49,163 nt of DNA. Source: Paracoccus sp. (in: a-proteobacteria) (GTDB lineage Bacteria; Pseudomonadota; Alphaproteobacteria; Rhodobacterales; Rhodobacteraceae). Each line of letters starts with the position of its first letter. The stretch's first letter is position 1. The translations under genes and the position numbers were made by a program. Below are positions 1-9,785 of the stretch, in pieces. The notes below the pieces were generated by a model, which was not told the DNA's origin, did not search any database, and saw only the letters and a list, made by a program, of their open reading frames with translations. The stretch lies in assembly GCA_030538705.1 (NCBI GenBank), contig JAUNTL010000013.1:1-49163 (forward strand), read 5' to 3'.

Positions 1-1160
1 AGGCCGGGCTGATCCCGATGTTCCTGATCATCGGGATCTGGGGCGGCAAGGACCGCATCTACGCCGCGTTCAAGTTCTTTCTTTACACCTTCCTCGGCTC
101 GGTGCTGATGCTGGTCGCGATGGTCGCGATGTATCGCATGGCGGGGACCACCGATATCGTCGCGCTGCTGGACCCGGCCCGGACCCCGTTCCCGTCCGAG
201 ACGATGCGCGTGTTGGGCATCAGCGTGATCGGCGGTATGCAGACGCTGCTGTTTCTGGCCTTCTTTGCCAGCTTTGCGGTCAAAATGCCGATGTGGCCGG
301 TCCATACCTGGCTGCCCGACGCCCACGTTCAGGCGCCCACCGCCGGCTCTGTCGTGCTGGCGGCGGTGCTGCTGAAAATGGGCGGCTATGGTTTCCTGCG
401 GTTCAGCCTGCCGATGTTCCCGGTTGCCAGCGACATCTTTCAGCCGGTGGTGTTCTGGATGTCGGCGATCGCCATCGTCTATACCTCGCTGGTCGCGCTG
501 GCGCAGTCGGACATGAAAAAGCTGATCGCCTATAGCTCGATCGCGCATATGGGCTATGTCACCATGGGGATTTTCGCGGCCAATCAGGCCGGCGTGAATG
601 GCGCGATCTTTCAGATGCTCAGCCACGGGTTCATCTCGGGCGCGCTGTTTCTGTGCGTCGGTGTGATCTATGACCGCATGCACACGCGCGAGATCGACGC
701 CTATGGCGGGCTGGTCAATCGCATGCCGAAATACGCGCTCGTCTTCATGTTCTTCACCATGGCCAATATCGGCATGCCCGGCACTTCGGGGTTCGTGGGC
801 GAGTTTCTGACGCTTCTGGGTGTGTTCCGGGTCAACACCTGGGTCGCACTGGTTGCGGCGACGGGGGTCGTCCTGTCGGCGGCCTATGCGCTGTGGCTGT
901 ATCGCCGGGTGACCTTGGGCGCGCTGATCAAGGAAAGCCTGCGCACCATCACCGACATGACCCCGCGCGAAAAATGGATCTTCGTGCCGCTGATCGTCAT
1001 GACCATATGGCTGGGCGTCTATCCGCGCGCCGTGATCGACATCACCGGCCCCAGTGTCGAGGCGCTGGTGAGCAACTATTCCGCCGCTACCGCCGAGAGG
1101 CCGGAAAGCCCGGCCGCCTATCGCGTGGTCGGGGCCGCCCCGGCCGAAGCCGAGCATTGA
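1..1160 (+). CDS. nuoM: NADH-quinone oxidoreductase subunit M (5' partial)
   Basis: Membrane subunit of respiratory complex I, one of the three antiporter-like subunits that pump protons while NADH electrons pass to quinone. The reading frame is already open at base 3 ([15 protein letters not shown]), so the first quarter or so of the roughly 510-residue protein lies outside the window; about 385 residues are visible. The core channel sequence is present: [20 protein letters not shown] with the conserved lysine, then [10 protein letters not shown], then [19 protein letters not shown]. It ends in TGA at 1158-1160, 10 bases before nuoN, and is clearly the same transcript. The soluble tail is short and Ala/Pro rich. 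Identification is secure from these family motifs. Confidence 0.97.
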   Translation, partial: AGLIPMFLIIGIWGGKDRIYAAFKFFLYTFLGSVLMLVAMVAMYRMAGTTDIVALLDPARTPFPSETMRVLGISVIGGMQTLLFLAFFASFAVKMPMWPVHTWLPDAHVQAPTAGSVVLAAVLLKMGGYGFLRFSLPMFPVASDIFQPVVFWMSAIAIVYTSLVALAQSDMKKLIAYSSIAHMGYVTMGIFAANQAGVNGAIFQMLSHGFISGALFLCVGVIYDRMHTREIDAYGGLVNRMPKYALVFMFFTMANIGMPGTSGFVGEFLTLLGVFRVNTWVALVAATGVVLSAAYALWLYRRVTLGALIKESLRTITDMTPREKWIFVPLIVMTIWLGVYPRAVIDITGPSVEALVSNYSAATAERPESPAAYRVVGAAPAEAEH

Positions 1161-1170
1161 GAGGGCCGAC

Positions 1171-2661
1171 ATGACTTCGCTTGATTTTACGATCATCATG
1201 CCGGAAATCCTGCTGGCGGGCTTTGCCCTGCTGGCACTGATGGCGGGGGCCTATCTGGGCAAGGACCGGCTTGGCCCGACGCTGCTTTGGGTCACGGTCG
1301 CGGTCTTTGTTGCGCTGGCGCTGTATATCGGGGCCGGTCATCCGGCCGAGGGGCCGGCATTCTACGGCATGTTTGTCAGCGATACATTCGCGCGTTTCTG
1401 CAAGGTCGTGATCCTGTTGTCGGCGGCTGCGGTGCTGGCGATGAGCGCCGATTACATGCAGCGCCGGGATATGCTGCGGTTTGAATATCCGGTCCTGATC
1501 GCGCTGGCGGTTCTGGGCATGATGGTCATGGTGTCAGCAGCCGATCTGCTGACGCTTTACATGGGGCTGGAGCTGCAATCTCTGGCGCTTTATGTGGTGG
1601 CCGCCATGCGCCGCAACTCGGTGCGCTCGTCCGAGGCGGGGCTGAAGTATTTCGTGCTTGGCTCGCTGTCCTCGGGGCTGCTGCTTTATGGGGCGTCGCT
1701 GGTCTACGGGTTTGCCGGCACGACCAGCTTTGCCGGTATCATCTCGGTGGTCGAGGGTGGTTCCTTGCCCGTCGGGCTGTTGTTCGGGATGGTTTTCGTC
1801 ATCGTTGGTCTGGCATTCAAGATCAGCGCCGTGCCTTTCCATATGTGGACGCCTGATGTCTATGAGGGTTCGCCGACGCCGGTGACGGCACTGTTTGCCA
1901 GTGCGCCCAAGGTCGCGGCGATGGCGCTCTTGGCGCGGGTGCTGATGGATGCCTTTGGTCAGGTGCCGGGCGACTGGGGCCAAATTCTGGCGATGCTGGC
2001 GGTTCTGTCGATGTTCCTCGGCTCGATCGCGGGGATCGGGCAGACCAATATCAAGCGGCTGATGGCTTATTCCTCGATCGCGCATATGGGGTTTGCACTG
2101 GTCGGGCTGGCTGCGGGGACGGCAGTTGGCGTGCAGGCGATGCTGCTTTACATGACCATCTATGCGGTGATGAACGTCGGTGCCTTTGCATGGATTTTGT
2201 CGCTGGAACGCGATGGCGAGCCGGTGGCTGATCTGGCCTCGCTGCATCAGTTCGCGCGGGTCGAGCCGGTCAAGGCGCTGGCGGTGCTGGTGTTGTTCTT
2301 CAGCCTTGCCGGCGTGCCGCCGATGCTGGGCTTTTTCGCCAAATTCGCCGTGCTGAATGCGGCCGTCGATGCCGGGATGGCGTGGCTGGCGGTTGCCGGT
2401 GTCATCGCATCGGTGATCGGCGCCTTCTATTATCTGCGCATCGTCTATTACGTCTATTTCGGCAATGATATCACACCGGCCGACAGCCGTATGGGGCCGG
2501 TCTCTGCCGGGCTGCTGGCGGTGTCGGCTGCGGCGGTTCTGCTGGGTGCTGTGACCATGTTCGGCGTTGATCGCGCCGCAGGGCGGGCGGCCGATACGCT
2601 GGTGGTCATCCAGCCTGAAACCCCGGCTGTCCAGACCGCCGCTGCAACCCAAGGTGACTGA
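1171..2661 (+). CDS. nuoN: NADH-quinone oxidoreductase subunit N
   Basis: Second antiporter-like membrane subunit of complex I; 496 residues, the usual length. It is strongly hydrophobic throughout, with about 14 predicted membrane segments. Family motifs seen are [20 protein letters not shown] near residue 155, [20 protein letters not shown] near 215 and [18 protein letters not shown] near 295, the last two holding the lysines and proline of the proton path. The start at 1171 follows GAGGGCC. The 3' end overlaps the GTG start of birA by 8 bases (2654-2661), so birA translation is probably coupled to nuoN. nuoM-nuoN is the normal end of the alphaproteobacterial nuo operon. Confidence 0.97.
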   Translation: MTSLDFTIIMPEILLAGFALLALMAGAYLGKDRLGPTLLWVTVAVFVALALYIGAGHPAEGPAFYGMFVSDTFARFCKVVILLSAAAVLAMSADYMQRRDMLRFEYPVLIALAVLGMMVMVSAADLLTLYMGLELQSLALYVVAAMRRNSVRSSEAGLKYFVLGSLSSGLLLYGASLVYGFAGTTSFAGIISVVEGGSLPVGLLFGMVFVIVGLAFKISAVPFHMWTPDVYEGSPTPVTALFASAPKVAAMALLARVLMDAFGQVPGDWGQILAMLAVLSMFLGSIAGIGQTNIKRLMAYSSIAHMGFALVGLAAGTAVGVQAMLLYMTIYAVMNVGAFAWILSLERDGEPVADLASLHQFARVEPVKALAVLVLFFSLAGVPPMLGFFAKFAVLNAAVDAGMAWLAVAGVIASVIGAFYYLRIVYYVYFGNDITPADSRMGPVSAGLLAVSAAAVLLGAVTMFGVDRAAGRAADTLVVIQPETPAVQTAAATQGD

Positions 2662-3406
2662 CCTGCCGATCTGGCCCGAGGATGTGGCGCGGCATGTCCT
2701 GCCGCGCTGCGCCTCGACCAATGCCGAGGCCCTGCGCATCGCACCCACGGGTGGCGGTCGCGCCTGGGTGATGACGCATGAGCAGTTTCAGGGCCGTGGC
2801 CGGCGTGGCCGCGACTGGGTGATGCCGGCGGGGAACTTTGCCGCATCGCTGGCGCTGCGCCCCGCAGGCGGGCCGGGGCAGGCCGCACTTTATTCCTTTG
2901 TCGCGGCGCTGGCGGTTCATGATACGCTGGCGCGGATCTGCGGGCCGCATGCGCGGCTGGCGCTGAAATGGCCCAATGACGTTTTGCTCAATGGCGGCAA
3001 GGTGGCCGGGATCCTGCTGGAAAGCGCGGGTCAGGCCGGAACGCTAAGCGCGCTTGCGGTCGGCATCGGTGTCAATCTGGCGGCTGCCCCGCCCGCCGAT
3101 CCGGCCGCGGCCTTTGCCCCCGTCAGCCTGAGGGGCGAGACGGGGATCACGGTTTCGCCCGACGAGTTTCTCGACCTGCTCGGCCCCGCCTTTGCCGGCT
3201 GGGAAGCTCGCCTCTTGAGCGAAGGCTTTGCCCCCGTGCGTGACGCCTTTCTTGCCCGTGCCGCGCGTTTGGGCGAAACCATCACCGCCCGCACCGGCCG
3301 CGAGGAACTGACCGGCAGGTTCGAGGGGCTGGACGATTCGGGCGCGCTGATCCTGACCACCCAAACGGGGCGCCATTGCGTCCCGGCCGCGGATGTATAT
3401 TTCTGA
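2654..3406 (+). CDS. birA: Biotin--[acetyl-CoA-carboxylase] ligase
   Basis: Attaches biotin, through biotinyl-5'-AMP, to the carrier lysine of acyl-CoA carboxylases. The 250-residue protein has the ligase core: GRGRRGRDW (the adenylate-binding GRGRxGR loop), [19 protein letters not shown] with the catalytic lysine, and a short C-terminal SH3-like domain ending [11 protein letters not shown]. No N-terminal helix-turn-helix precedes the core, so this is a monofunctional enzyme and not the E. coli-type repressor. The frame stays open upstream to an ATG at 2567 inside nuoN, but that extension has no family similarity. GTG at 2654, overlapping the nuoN stop, is the natural start. The stop shares one base with the coaX ATG (TGATG). 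Confidence 0.93.
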   Translation: MTDLPIWPEDVARHVLPRCASTNAEALRIAPTGGGRAWVMTHEQFQGRGRRGRDWVMPAGNFAASLALRPAGGPGQAALYSFVAALAVHDTLARICGPHARLALKWPNDVLLNGGKVAGILLESAGQAGTLSALAVGIGVNLAAAPPADPAAAFAPVSLRGETGITVSPDEFLDLLGPAFAGWEARLLSEGFAPVRDAFLARAARLGETITARTGREELTGRFEGLDDSGALILTTQTGRHCVPAADVYF

Positions 3407-4185
3407 TGCTGCTTTGTATCGACACCGGCAATACCAATACGGTCTTTTCAATCTGGAACGGCGCACAGTTCCTGTCGCACTGGCGCATAAGCACCGATCA
3501 CCGGCGCACGGCGGATGAGTATTTCGTCTGGCTGCAAACCATGATCTCGCTGACGCATTTCGATCTGGATATCACCGATTGCATCATCAGCTCGACCGCG
3601 CCGCGTGTGGTGTTCAACCTGCGCGTGCTGTGCAACCGCTATTTCAACACCCGCCCGCTGGTCGTCGGCAAGCCCGAGACCCTCTTGCCGGTGCCGCCGC
3701 GGGTCGATCCCGGCACCCGCCCCGGTCCCGACCGTCTGGCCAATGCCGTCGGCGCCTTTGACCGCCATGGCGGGGAGTTGATCGTTGTCGATTTCGGCAC
3801 CGCGACGAATTTCGATGTCGTTGACGTAGACGGTGCCTATGTGGGCGGGGTGATCTCGCCCGGTGTCAACCTGTCGCTCGAGGCGCTGCATATGGCTGCG
3901 GCCGCGCTGCCTCATGTGGATGTGACCATGCCCGATCAGGTCGTCGGCCGAAATACCGTCGCCTGCATCCAGTCCGGCATCTACTGGGGCTATATCGGGC
4001 TGATCGAGGGCATCACCAAGAGAATAAGGGCCGAGCGTGACCGCCCGATGAAGGTCATCGCAACCGGGGGGCTTGCGCCGCTGTTCGATCAGGGCTTCGA
4101 TTTGTTTGACGCGATCGAAGACGATCTGACGGTGCATGGCCTGCGGCTGATCTGGGATTACAACAAGGAGTTGGACAATGTCTGA
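3406..4185 (+). CDS. coaX: Type III pantothenate kinase
   Basis: Phosphorylates pantothenate in the first step of coenzyme A synthesis. The 259-residue protein has the ASKHA fold hallmarks of CoaX: LCIDTGNTNT at the N terminus (phosphate loop), PGPDRLANAVGA near 107-118 (pantothenate binding), VDFGTATNFDVVD (second phosphate loop) and GGVISPGVNLS. The start was moved from an ATG at 3376 to 3406 because DTGNTNT sits at the very N terminus in this family and because 3406 gives the coupled TGATG junction with birA. Its last 8 bases overlap the ATG of the RNase J gene. Type III enzymes are not feedback-inhibited by CoA (family knowledge). Confidence 0.96.
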   Translation: MLLCIDTGNTNTVFSIWNGAQFLSHWRISTDHRRTADEYFVWLQTMISLTHFDLDITDCIISSTAPRVVFNLRVLCNRYFNTRPLVVGKPETLLPVPPRVDPGTRPGPDRLANAVGAFDRHGGELIVVDFGTATNFDVVDVDGAYVGGVISPGVNLSLEALHMAAAALPHVDVTMPDQVVGRNTVACIQSGIYWGYIGLIEGITKRIRAERDRPMKVIATGGLAPLFDQGFDLFDAIEDDLTVHGLRLIWDYNKELDNV

Positions 4186-5851
4186 CCGGCTGATCTATGT
4201 CGCCCTCGGCGGCGCGGGCGAAATCGGCATGAATGCCTATGTCTATGGTTACGGCAAGCCCGGACAGGAGCGGCTGATTGTCGTCGATCTGGGCGTGACC
4301 TTCGGTGATATGGAGAGTGCGCCGGGCATTGATCTGATCATGGCGGATACCGCCTGGCTGGAACAGAACCGCAACCGGATCGAGGCGATCTTTATCACGC
4401 ATGGGCATGAGGATCACGTCGGCGCGCTCGGCCTGATCTGGGACCGGCTGGAACGCCCGATCCATTGCCGCCGCTTTACCGGTGCGCTGGCGCGGATGAA
4501 GATGGAAGAGCGCGGTCTGCCGACCGACCAGATCCATATCCACGAGCCGCGCCCCGAGGTCGTCACCGCTGGCCCGTTCAAGGTCCAGTTCGTGCCGATC
4601 AGCCATTCGATCCCCGAAAGCTCGGCCCTGATCATCGACACGCCCGCCGGCCGGATCGTGCATTCGGGCGATTTCAAGCTGGACGGCAGCCCCGTCGTGG
4701 GCGAGCCTTTCGATGCGGTCATGTGGCATGACATCGCCCGCGAGGGTGACGGGGTAAAGGTTCTGGCCTGCGATTCCACCAATGTTTTCAGCACTCATCC
4801 CGGCCGGTCCGAGGCGCTGCTGGCCAACCCGCTGCTGGATTTCGTCATGAGCCAGCCCAATCTGGTGGCGGCGACGACATTTGCCTCGAACGTGGCGCGG
4901 CTCAAGACACTGGCCGAGGCTGCCATCGCCGCGGATCGAAAGATCTGCCTGCTGGGGCGCTCGATGCGCAAGATGGTGCAGGCGGCGCTTGAAACCGGGG
5001 TGCTGGAGCGTTTTCCCCCGACCATCAGCCCCGAAGAGGCCGCCGATCTGCCGCGTGACAAGGTGATGCTGATCGTCACCGGCTCTCAGGGCGAGCGCCG
5101 CGCGGCCTCGGCCCAGCTGGCGCGCGGGCCATATCTGGGGCTGCGCATGAAAGAGGGCGACAGCTTTCTGTTCAGCTCCCGCACGATTCCGGGAAATGAG
5201 CGCGGGGTGATCCGCATCATGAACCAGTTTTCCGAGCTGGGGGTCGATGTCTATGACGCCGATGACGGCACTTATCACGTGTCGGGCCATGCCAACCGCC
5301 CCGATCTTGAGGCCGTCCATGACCTGATCCGCCCGCAGATCCTGATTCCGATGCATGGCGAACATATGCATCTGCGCGAACATGCCGGGATTGCGCAGGG
5401 CAAGGGCATTGCCTCGGTCGTGGCGGTCAACGGCGATGTGATTGACCTGACCGGCGATAGCCCGCGTATCACCGAACGGATTGATACGGGCCGGATTTAT
5501 CTGGACGGCACCGTGCTGATCGGGGCTTATGACGGGGTGGTGCGCGACCGTATCCGCATGGCGCTGAACGGGCATGCGCTTGTCAGCGTGCTGGTCGATG
5601 AAAACGACGCGCCCTTTCCCGACGCATGGGTCGAGACCATGGGCCTGCCCGAGCGCGGACGCTCGAACGCGCCGCTGGCCCAGCAGGTGGAAACGGAACT
5701 GGCCGGTTTTCTGGACCGCGCCGATGCCAAGACCGTCGCAGACGACACCAAGCTGGAAGAGGCCGTCCGCCGCATCACACGGCAGGTCACCATGGACGAG
5801 ATCGGCAAAAAGCCCGAGGTCACGGTCATCATCAGCCGGCTGGCACCTTAA
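4178..5851 (+). CDS. rnj: Ribonuclease J
   Basis: Metallo-beta-lactamase/beta-CASP ribonuclease with 5'-3' exonuclease and endonuclease activity, used in rRNA maturation and mRNA decay. The 557 residues begin with GGAGEIGMN, then the zinc-binding THGHEDHVGAL (His75, His77, Asp79, His80), later HSGDFKLDG, the beta-CASP segment with TGSQGE, SSRTIPGNE, then HVSGHANRPD and PMHGEHMHLREH. Length and motif order match RNase J. It is the last gene of the nuoM-nuoN-birA-coaX-rnj block, starting 8 bases before coaX ends. No U-rich terminator is visible in the 142 bases before the CRISPR array. Confidence 0.96.
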   Translation: MSDRLIYVALGGAGEIGMNAYVYGYGKPGQERLIVVDLGVTFGDMESAPGIDLIMADTAWLEQNRNRIEAIFITHGHEDHVGALGLIWDRLERPIHCRRFTGALARMKMEERGLPTDQIHIHEPRPEVVTAGPFKVQFVPISHSIPESSALIIDTPAGRIVHSGDFKLDGSPVVGEPFDAVMWHDIAREGDGVKVLACDSTNVFSTHPGRSEALLANPLLDFVMSQPNLVAATTFASNVARLKTLAEAAIAADRKICLLGRSMRKMVQAALETGVLERFPPTISPEEAADLPRDKVMLIVTGSQGERRAASAQLARGPYLGLRMKEGDSFLFSSRTIPGNERGVIRIMNQFSELGVDVYDADDGTYHVSGHANRPDLEAVHDLIRPQILIPMHGEHMHLREHAGIAQGKGIASVVAVNGDVIDLTGDSPRITERIDTGRIYLDGTVLIGAYDGVVRDRIRMALNGHALVSVLVDENDAPFPDAWVETMGLPERGRSNAPLAQQVETELAGFLDRADAKTVADDTKLEEAVRRITRQVTMDEIGKKPEVTVIISRLAP

Positions 5852-5993
5852 AGCGCCAGCCGCCTCGCGTCAGGGCCGGCCCGAATGGTCACGCGGACCT
5901 GCGGGCCTGCCCGGGTGCCGGCCGATGACCGGGCCAGGTTCAGCGTTATATGCGCGGGGGGCTATATGCGGGCGCTTCCCGAAAGACCCGGGT

Positions 5994-6936
5994 CGCCTGT
6001 TCCCCACGTGGGCGGGGAACAGGATGAGGCGGGTTTTGAGAGTGACGAGTTGGTCGGTTCATCCCCGCGCGGGCGGGGAACAGTTGCCTCCCGCGCCAGC
6101 ATGGTTGCCGCGACCGGTTCATCCCCGCGCGGGCGGGGAACAGCCGCCCAGGGCGCCCGCCGTCACGATGCCCAGCGGTTCATCCCCGCGCGGGCGGGGA
6201 ACAGTGATCTGTCGCAGGATGTCGCGGCCGCCGTGACGGTTCATCCCCGCGCGGGCGGGGAACAGCGGCTGACCAAAGACGTCGACGTTGTCGACATCGG
6301 TTCATCCCCGCGCGGGCGGGGAACAGTCGGGATGTTGCCAGCTGTCGCGGGTCTTTACCGGTTCATCCCCGCGCGGGCGGGGAACAGCCACCAGCCCACA
6401 AGGTTGCACCCTCGGGAACCGGTTCATCCCCGCGCGGGCGGGGAACAGACGCATCGAAGGCGGATCAGGCATGGGGGACGCGGTTCATCCCCGCGCGGGC
6501 GGGGAACAGTTGGTTCAGATAGTTACTCTCAGACCTTTGGCCGGTTCATCCCCGCGCGGGCGGGGAACAGCTGCACGACATCGCTATCAATGACCGCGAT
6601 GCCGGTTCATCCCCGCGCGGGCGGGGAACAGGGCGATGCGGGCGGGATGCCAGCATCGTTGAGCGGTTCATCCCCGCGCGGGCGGGGAACAGCGCCGTCA
6701 TATGTTCCCGCACGATGAAAATGACGGTTCATCCCCGCGCGGGCGGGGAACAGTGTTCGTTTGCGGCCCATGTCGAACGCGGGGCCGGTTCATCCCCGCG
6801 CGGGCGGGGAACAGATTCAGCATTCCACCGGGATCGTCCGCGATGGCGGTTCATCCCCGCGCGGGCGGGGAACAGTTCCGGTCTTCGTCGCGCGGCAGTG
6901 GATTCGCCGGTTCATCCCCGCGCGGGCGGGGAACAG
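5994..6936 (-). CRISPR. Type I-E-like CRISPR array, 16 repeats and 15 spacers
   Basis: Repeats are 29 bp. On the plus strand each starts CGGTTCATCCCC and ends GGCGGGGAACAG. Starts are 5994, 6055, 6115, 6176, then every 61 bp to 6908. Fifteen copies (6055 onward) are identical; the copy at 5994-6022 has six differences. Spacers are 32 bp except the one at 6084-6114, which is 31 bp. The reverse complement, CTGTTCCCCGC...GGGATGAACCG, has the standard orientation of I-E repeats, so crRNA is expected from the minus strand, with the leader near 6937 and the degenerate copy at the leader-distal end. That is where decayed repeats normally sit. Repeat length, spacer length and sequence all fit subtype I-E. 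No cas gene occurs in this window. Confidence 0.97.
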
Positions 6937-7020
6937 TCTTCGTTTTATCAGGAAACCCGTGATCTCCTCGTCTGTTCTGGCACCGGTGGGCGTTTCCGGC
7001 GTGTTGTCGCGGCACGTGGG
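6937..7020 (-). promoter_or_regulatory. Probable CRISPR leader
   Basis: By repeat orientation the leader should lie here, between the last repeat and the stop of the permease gene at 7021. Only 84 bases are available. The part next to the repeat, on the minus strand, reads CCTGATAAAACGAAGA and is the only AT-rich portion. The functional leader may extend into the 3' end of the permease gene. No clear -10/-35 pair or IHF site was recognised. Assignment is by position. Confidence 0.4.
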
Positions 7021-8811
7021 TCACAGTGGGAATACCAGCAGCAGCATCGGGATCGACACGGCCAGAACGATGATTTCCAGCGGCAGGCCCATGCGCCAGT
7101 AATCCCCAAAGCGATAGCCGCCCGGACCGAGGATCAGCGTATTGTTCTGATGCCCGATCGGGGTCAGAAACGCGCAGGAGGCCGAAACGGCGACCCCCAT
7201 CAGGAACGCGTCCGGGTTCACGCCGATTTCCTGCGCCAGCCGGATTGACACCGGCGCGACCAGAACCGTCGTCGCATTGTTGTTGAGCATGTCCGACATG
7301 CACATGGTTGCCGCCATCAGCAAAAGCAGTGCCACCCATGGCGGATAGCCTGCCGTCAGCCTTTGCAGCCAGCTTGCGATCAGGACCGAACCTCCGGTCG
7401 TCTCCAGCGCCATCCCCAGCGGGATCATCGCCCCCAGCAGGACGATGATCGGCCAGTCGATATGATCGTAGATCTCTTGCAGGTTCAGCACGCCCAGCAG
7501 CACATAGGCCAGCAACACCACGCCAAGCGCGATCGGCATAGAGATCAGCCCGATGCTGGTTGCCATGATCGCCGCCGCAAACACGCCAAGCGCCGTCCAC
7601 AGCCGCGATTCCCTGGTGACCTGCCGTGCGCTGTTTTCCAGCACCAGCAGATCGCGCGGATCAAGCGCGGCCCCCATCCTGTCCTCTGGCACCAGGAGCA
7701 GCAGCACATCGCCGTGACGGACGCGGCGCAGGCCCAGCTTTTCACGCAGGTTCTGGCCTTCGCGGCGGATGCCCAGCAAGATGCCGTCGGTCTCATGCCC
7801 GCGAAACAGCAGATCACCGCGCCGCCCGATCAGACGCGAGTTCTGCGGCACCGCGGCCTCGATCAGAACCCGGCCGCCTGCGTCCAGCCGCGCGCTGCGC
7901 AGATCGTCGCCGTCCTCATTCTCGGGATAGGACAGGCCAAATTCGGTCCGGAACTCCTCGATGGCCTCGGGGCCGGCTTCGATAATCAGCCGGTCGCCGG
8001 GGGCAAGCTCCAGCGAGCGCGCGCCGCGGTAATGGCGGATGCCGTCACGTTCCAGCGCGAGGATCACGACATCGCCGCTGGCCTGAGCCAGATCGGCCAA
8101 TGTGCGGCCGATGGCCCCCCCGGTCTTGGGCAGCACAAGCTGGGCCACGTAATCACGCAGAACCTCGGGCGCGCTGTCGCCTTCGCCTTCGCCTTCGGCC
8201 AGACGGGTCGGGATCAGCCGCCAGCCGATCAGCGCGATAAAGACGATGCCCGCCAGCGCGACCGCACCACCCACCGGCAAAAAGTCGAACATGCGGAACG
8301 GCTCGCCGGTCTCTGCCTCGCGGAACTGCGACACAAGCAGGTTGGGCGGCGTGCCGATCAGCGTCATCATGCCGCCCAGAATGGTGGTAAATGCCAGCGG
8401 CATCAGCGTCAGCGCGGCGGCGCGCCCGGCCTTGCGCGCGGTCTGGATGTCGATCGGCATCAGGATCGCCAGCGCCGCGACATTGTTCATAAAGCCCGAC
8501 ATCGCGGCCCCGACCGCGCCCATGATCGCCACATGCAGCGAAACGGACCGCTTTTCGCCCGACAGCATGCGCGTCAGCATCGCCACCACGCCCGAACGCT
8601 GCAACCCCGCCGTGACGACAAGGATCAGCGCGACGGTGACGGTGGCGGGGTTGGCAAAACCGGAAAACGCCTCGCCCGCCGGGACGATGCCCGTGAGGAC
8701 GCCGGTGATCAGCCCGGCAAAGGCCACGAGGTCATAGCGCCAGCGGCCCCAGAGCATCAGCAGAACGACCCCGCCGAAGATAACGAAAAGTGTGATCTGG
8801 TCAGCTGTCAT
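7021..8811 (-). CDS. SLC13-family permease with two RCK_C (TrkA-C) domains
   Basis: Inner-membrane transporter of the divalent anion/sodium symporter (DASS) type. The 596 residues form an N-terminal membrane half (about 1-200), two cytosolic RCK_C domains (about 215-295 and 310-395) and a C-terminal membrane half. The paired family motifs are visible: SGFMNNVAALAILMP with TLIGTPPNLLV in the first half, and SDMLNNNATTVLVAP with TPIGHQNNTLI in the second. Relatives carry sulfate, dicarboxylates or other anions; the substrate cannot be told from sequence. It is transcribed toward the CRISPR array and divergently from trmB, with 78 bases between the two starts. The start at 8811 is the only Met near the beginning of the membrane domain. 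Confidence 0.9.
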   Translation of the reverse strand: MTADQITLFVIFGGVVLLMLWGRWRYDLVAFAGLITGVLTGIVPAGEAFSGFANPATVTVALILVVTAGLQRSGVVAMLTRMLSGEKRSVSLHVAIMGAVGAAMSGFMNNVAALAILMPIDIQTARKAGRAAALTLMPLAFTTILGGMMTLIGTPPNLLVSQFREAETGEPFRMFDFLPVGGAVALAGIVFIALIGWRLIPTRLAEGEGEGDSAPEVLRDYVAQLVLPKTGGAIGRTLADLAQASGDVVILALERDGIRHYRGARSLELAPGDRLIIEAGPEAIEEFRTEFGLSYPENEDGDDLRSARLDAGGRVLIEAAVPQNSRLIGRRGDLLFRGHETDGILLGIRREGQNLREKLGLRRVRHGDVLLLLVPEDRMGAALDPRDLLVLENSARQVTRESRLWTALGVFAAAIMATSIGLISMPIALGVVLLAYVLLGVLNLQEIYDHIDWPIIVLLGAMIPLGMALETTGGSVLIASWLQRLTAGYPPWVALLLLMAATMCMSDMLNNNATTVLVAPVSIRLAQEIGVNPDAFLMGVAVSASCAFLTPIGHQNNTLILGPGGYRFGDYWRMGLPLEIIVLAVSIPMLLLVFPL

Positions 8812-8889
8812 CCCGGTCTCTCACTTTGCTGTCTTGTGTCATGATGCGGCGGCCTTGACCAGCGGCGCGCCGCGGGGCATTCGGGCGCC

Positions 8890-9597
8890 ATGTCAGACAA
8901 GCCCTTTGATCCGAACCCGACGCATCGCAATTTTTACGGCCGCCGCCACGGCAAGACCCTGCGGCGCAGCCAGAAGGGTTATCTGGCCGATGACCTCGGC
9001 CCGCTGCGCCCGTCAGGGATCACACTGGCCGAAAATCCGCTGCGGACGCCCGTCGATCCGGCGGCGATCTTTGGCGATGATCGCCCGGTCTGGCTGGAAA
9101 TCGGTTTCGGCGGCGGCGAGCATATGGTCCATATGGCGGCCCGCTATCCCGAGGCCGGCATCATCGGCTGCGAGCCGTTCATCAACGGTGTCGCCATGCT
9201 GGTCGGCAAGATCAAGGCGGCGGGCGTGACTAATGTCTCGGTCCATCCCGGAGACGCGCGGGATCTGATGGATGTGCTGCCCGAAGGCGTGATCGCGCGG
9301 GCATTTCTGAACTATCCCGACCCCTGGCCAAAGCGCCGCCATCACCGCCGCCGCTTTGTGACGCCCGAGCATCTGATCCCGCTGCACCGTGTCATGGCAC
9401 CGGGGGCCGAGTTCCGGGTGGCCACCGACATTCCGTCCTATGTCCGTCAGACCCTGACCGAACTGCCGCGTGCCGGGTTCGAACTGGTCAGCCTTCGCGC
9501 CGAAGCCTGGCCCGACTGGTCGTCGACCCGGTATGAGCAGAAGGCCCTGCGCGAGGGGCGTGTGCCGGCCTATATGAGCTGGCGCCGCAAGGGCTGA
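8890..9597 (+). CDS. trmB: tRNA (guanine-N7-)-methyltransferase
   Basis: Makes m7G46 in the variable loop of tRNAs using S-adenosylmethionine. The 235 residues contain the AdoMet-binding EIGFGGGEH (70-78), GCEPFINGVA (93-102) and the diagnostic NYPDPWPKRRHHRRRF (141-156), plus ATDIPSY near 178. Length and motif order are normal for bacterial TrmB. It stands alone, divergent from the permease gene. A GC-rich inverted repeat and a dispersed intergenic motif follow the stop. Confidence 0.96.
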   Translation: MSDKPFDPNPTHRNFYGRRHGKTLRRSQKGYLADDLGPLRPSGITLAENPLRTPVDPAAIFGDDRPVWLEIGFGGGEHMVHMAARYPEAGIIGCEPFINGVAMLVGKIKAAGVTNVSVHPGDARDLMDVLPEGVIARAFLNYPDPWPKRRHHRRRFVTPEHLIPLHRVMAPGAEFRVATDIPSYVRQTLTELPRAGFELVSLRAEAWPDWSSTRYEQKALREGRVPAYMSWRRKG

Positions 9598-9607
9598 TCG
9601 CGCAGGA

Positions 9608-9656
9608 CCGGGGCGCCGCGCCCCGGACCCCGGGGATATTTGGGGACAGAAGATGA
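9608..9656 (+). repeat. GC-rich hairpin joined to a dispersed GGGGATATTTGGGGACAGAAGA motif
   Basis: Eleven bases after trmB an inverted repeat (CCGGGGCGC / GCGCCCCGG, 9608-9626) is followed by a box beginning GGGGATATTT at 9632. The same box recurs as an inverted pair at 45894-45944. The hairpin has no U-run, so it is at best an inefficient intrinsic terminator. From memory, similar boxes after genes are common in Rhodobacteraceae. Confidence 0.6.
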
Positions 9657-9785
9657 CGCGGGCATTTGCGCGTTGCGAATCGCTGTTTCTGTTGCCGCCC
9701 TGACGCGGCAATGATCGGTGTTCCCGCATGCGATTTCGGGTTCAGACAGTGGGCAGGTGCCGAATGATCCCTGAGGTCGGGCGCA

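Noticed and set aside
5885-7248. Several plus-strand open frames rich in FIPARAGN, SSPRGRGT and VHPRAGGEQ
   Set aside because: They are translations of the CRISPR repeats in three frames; the 61-bp period produces repeated peptides. No ribosome binding site or independent protein content.
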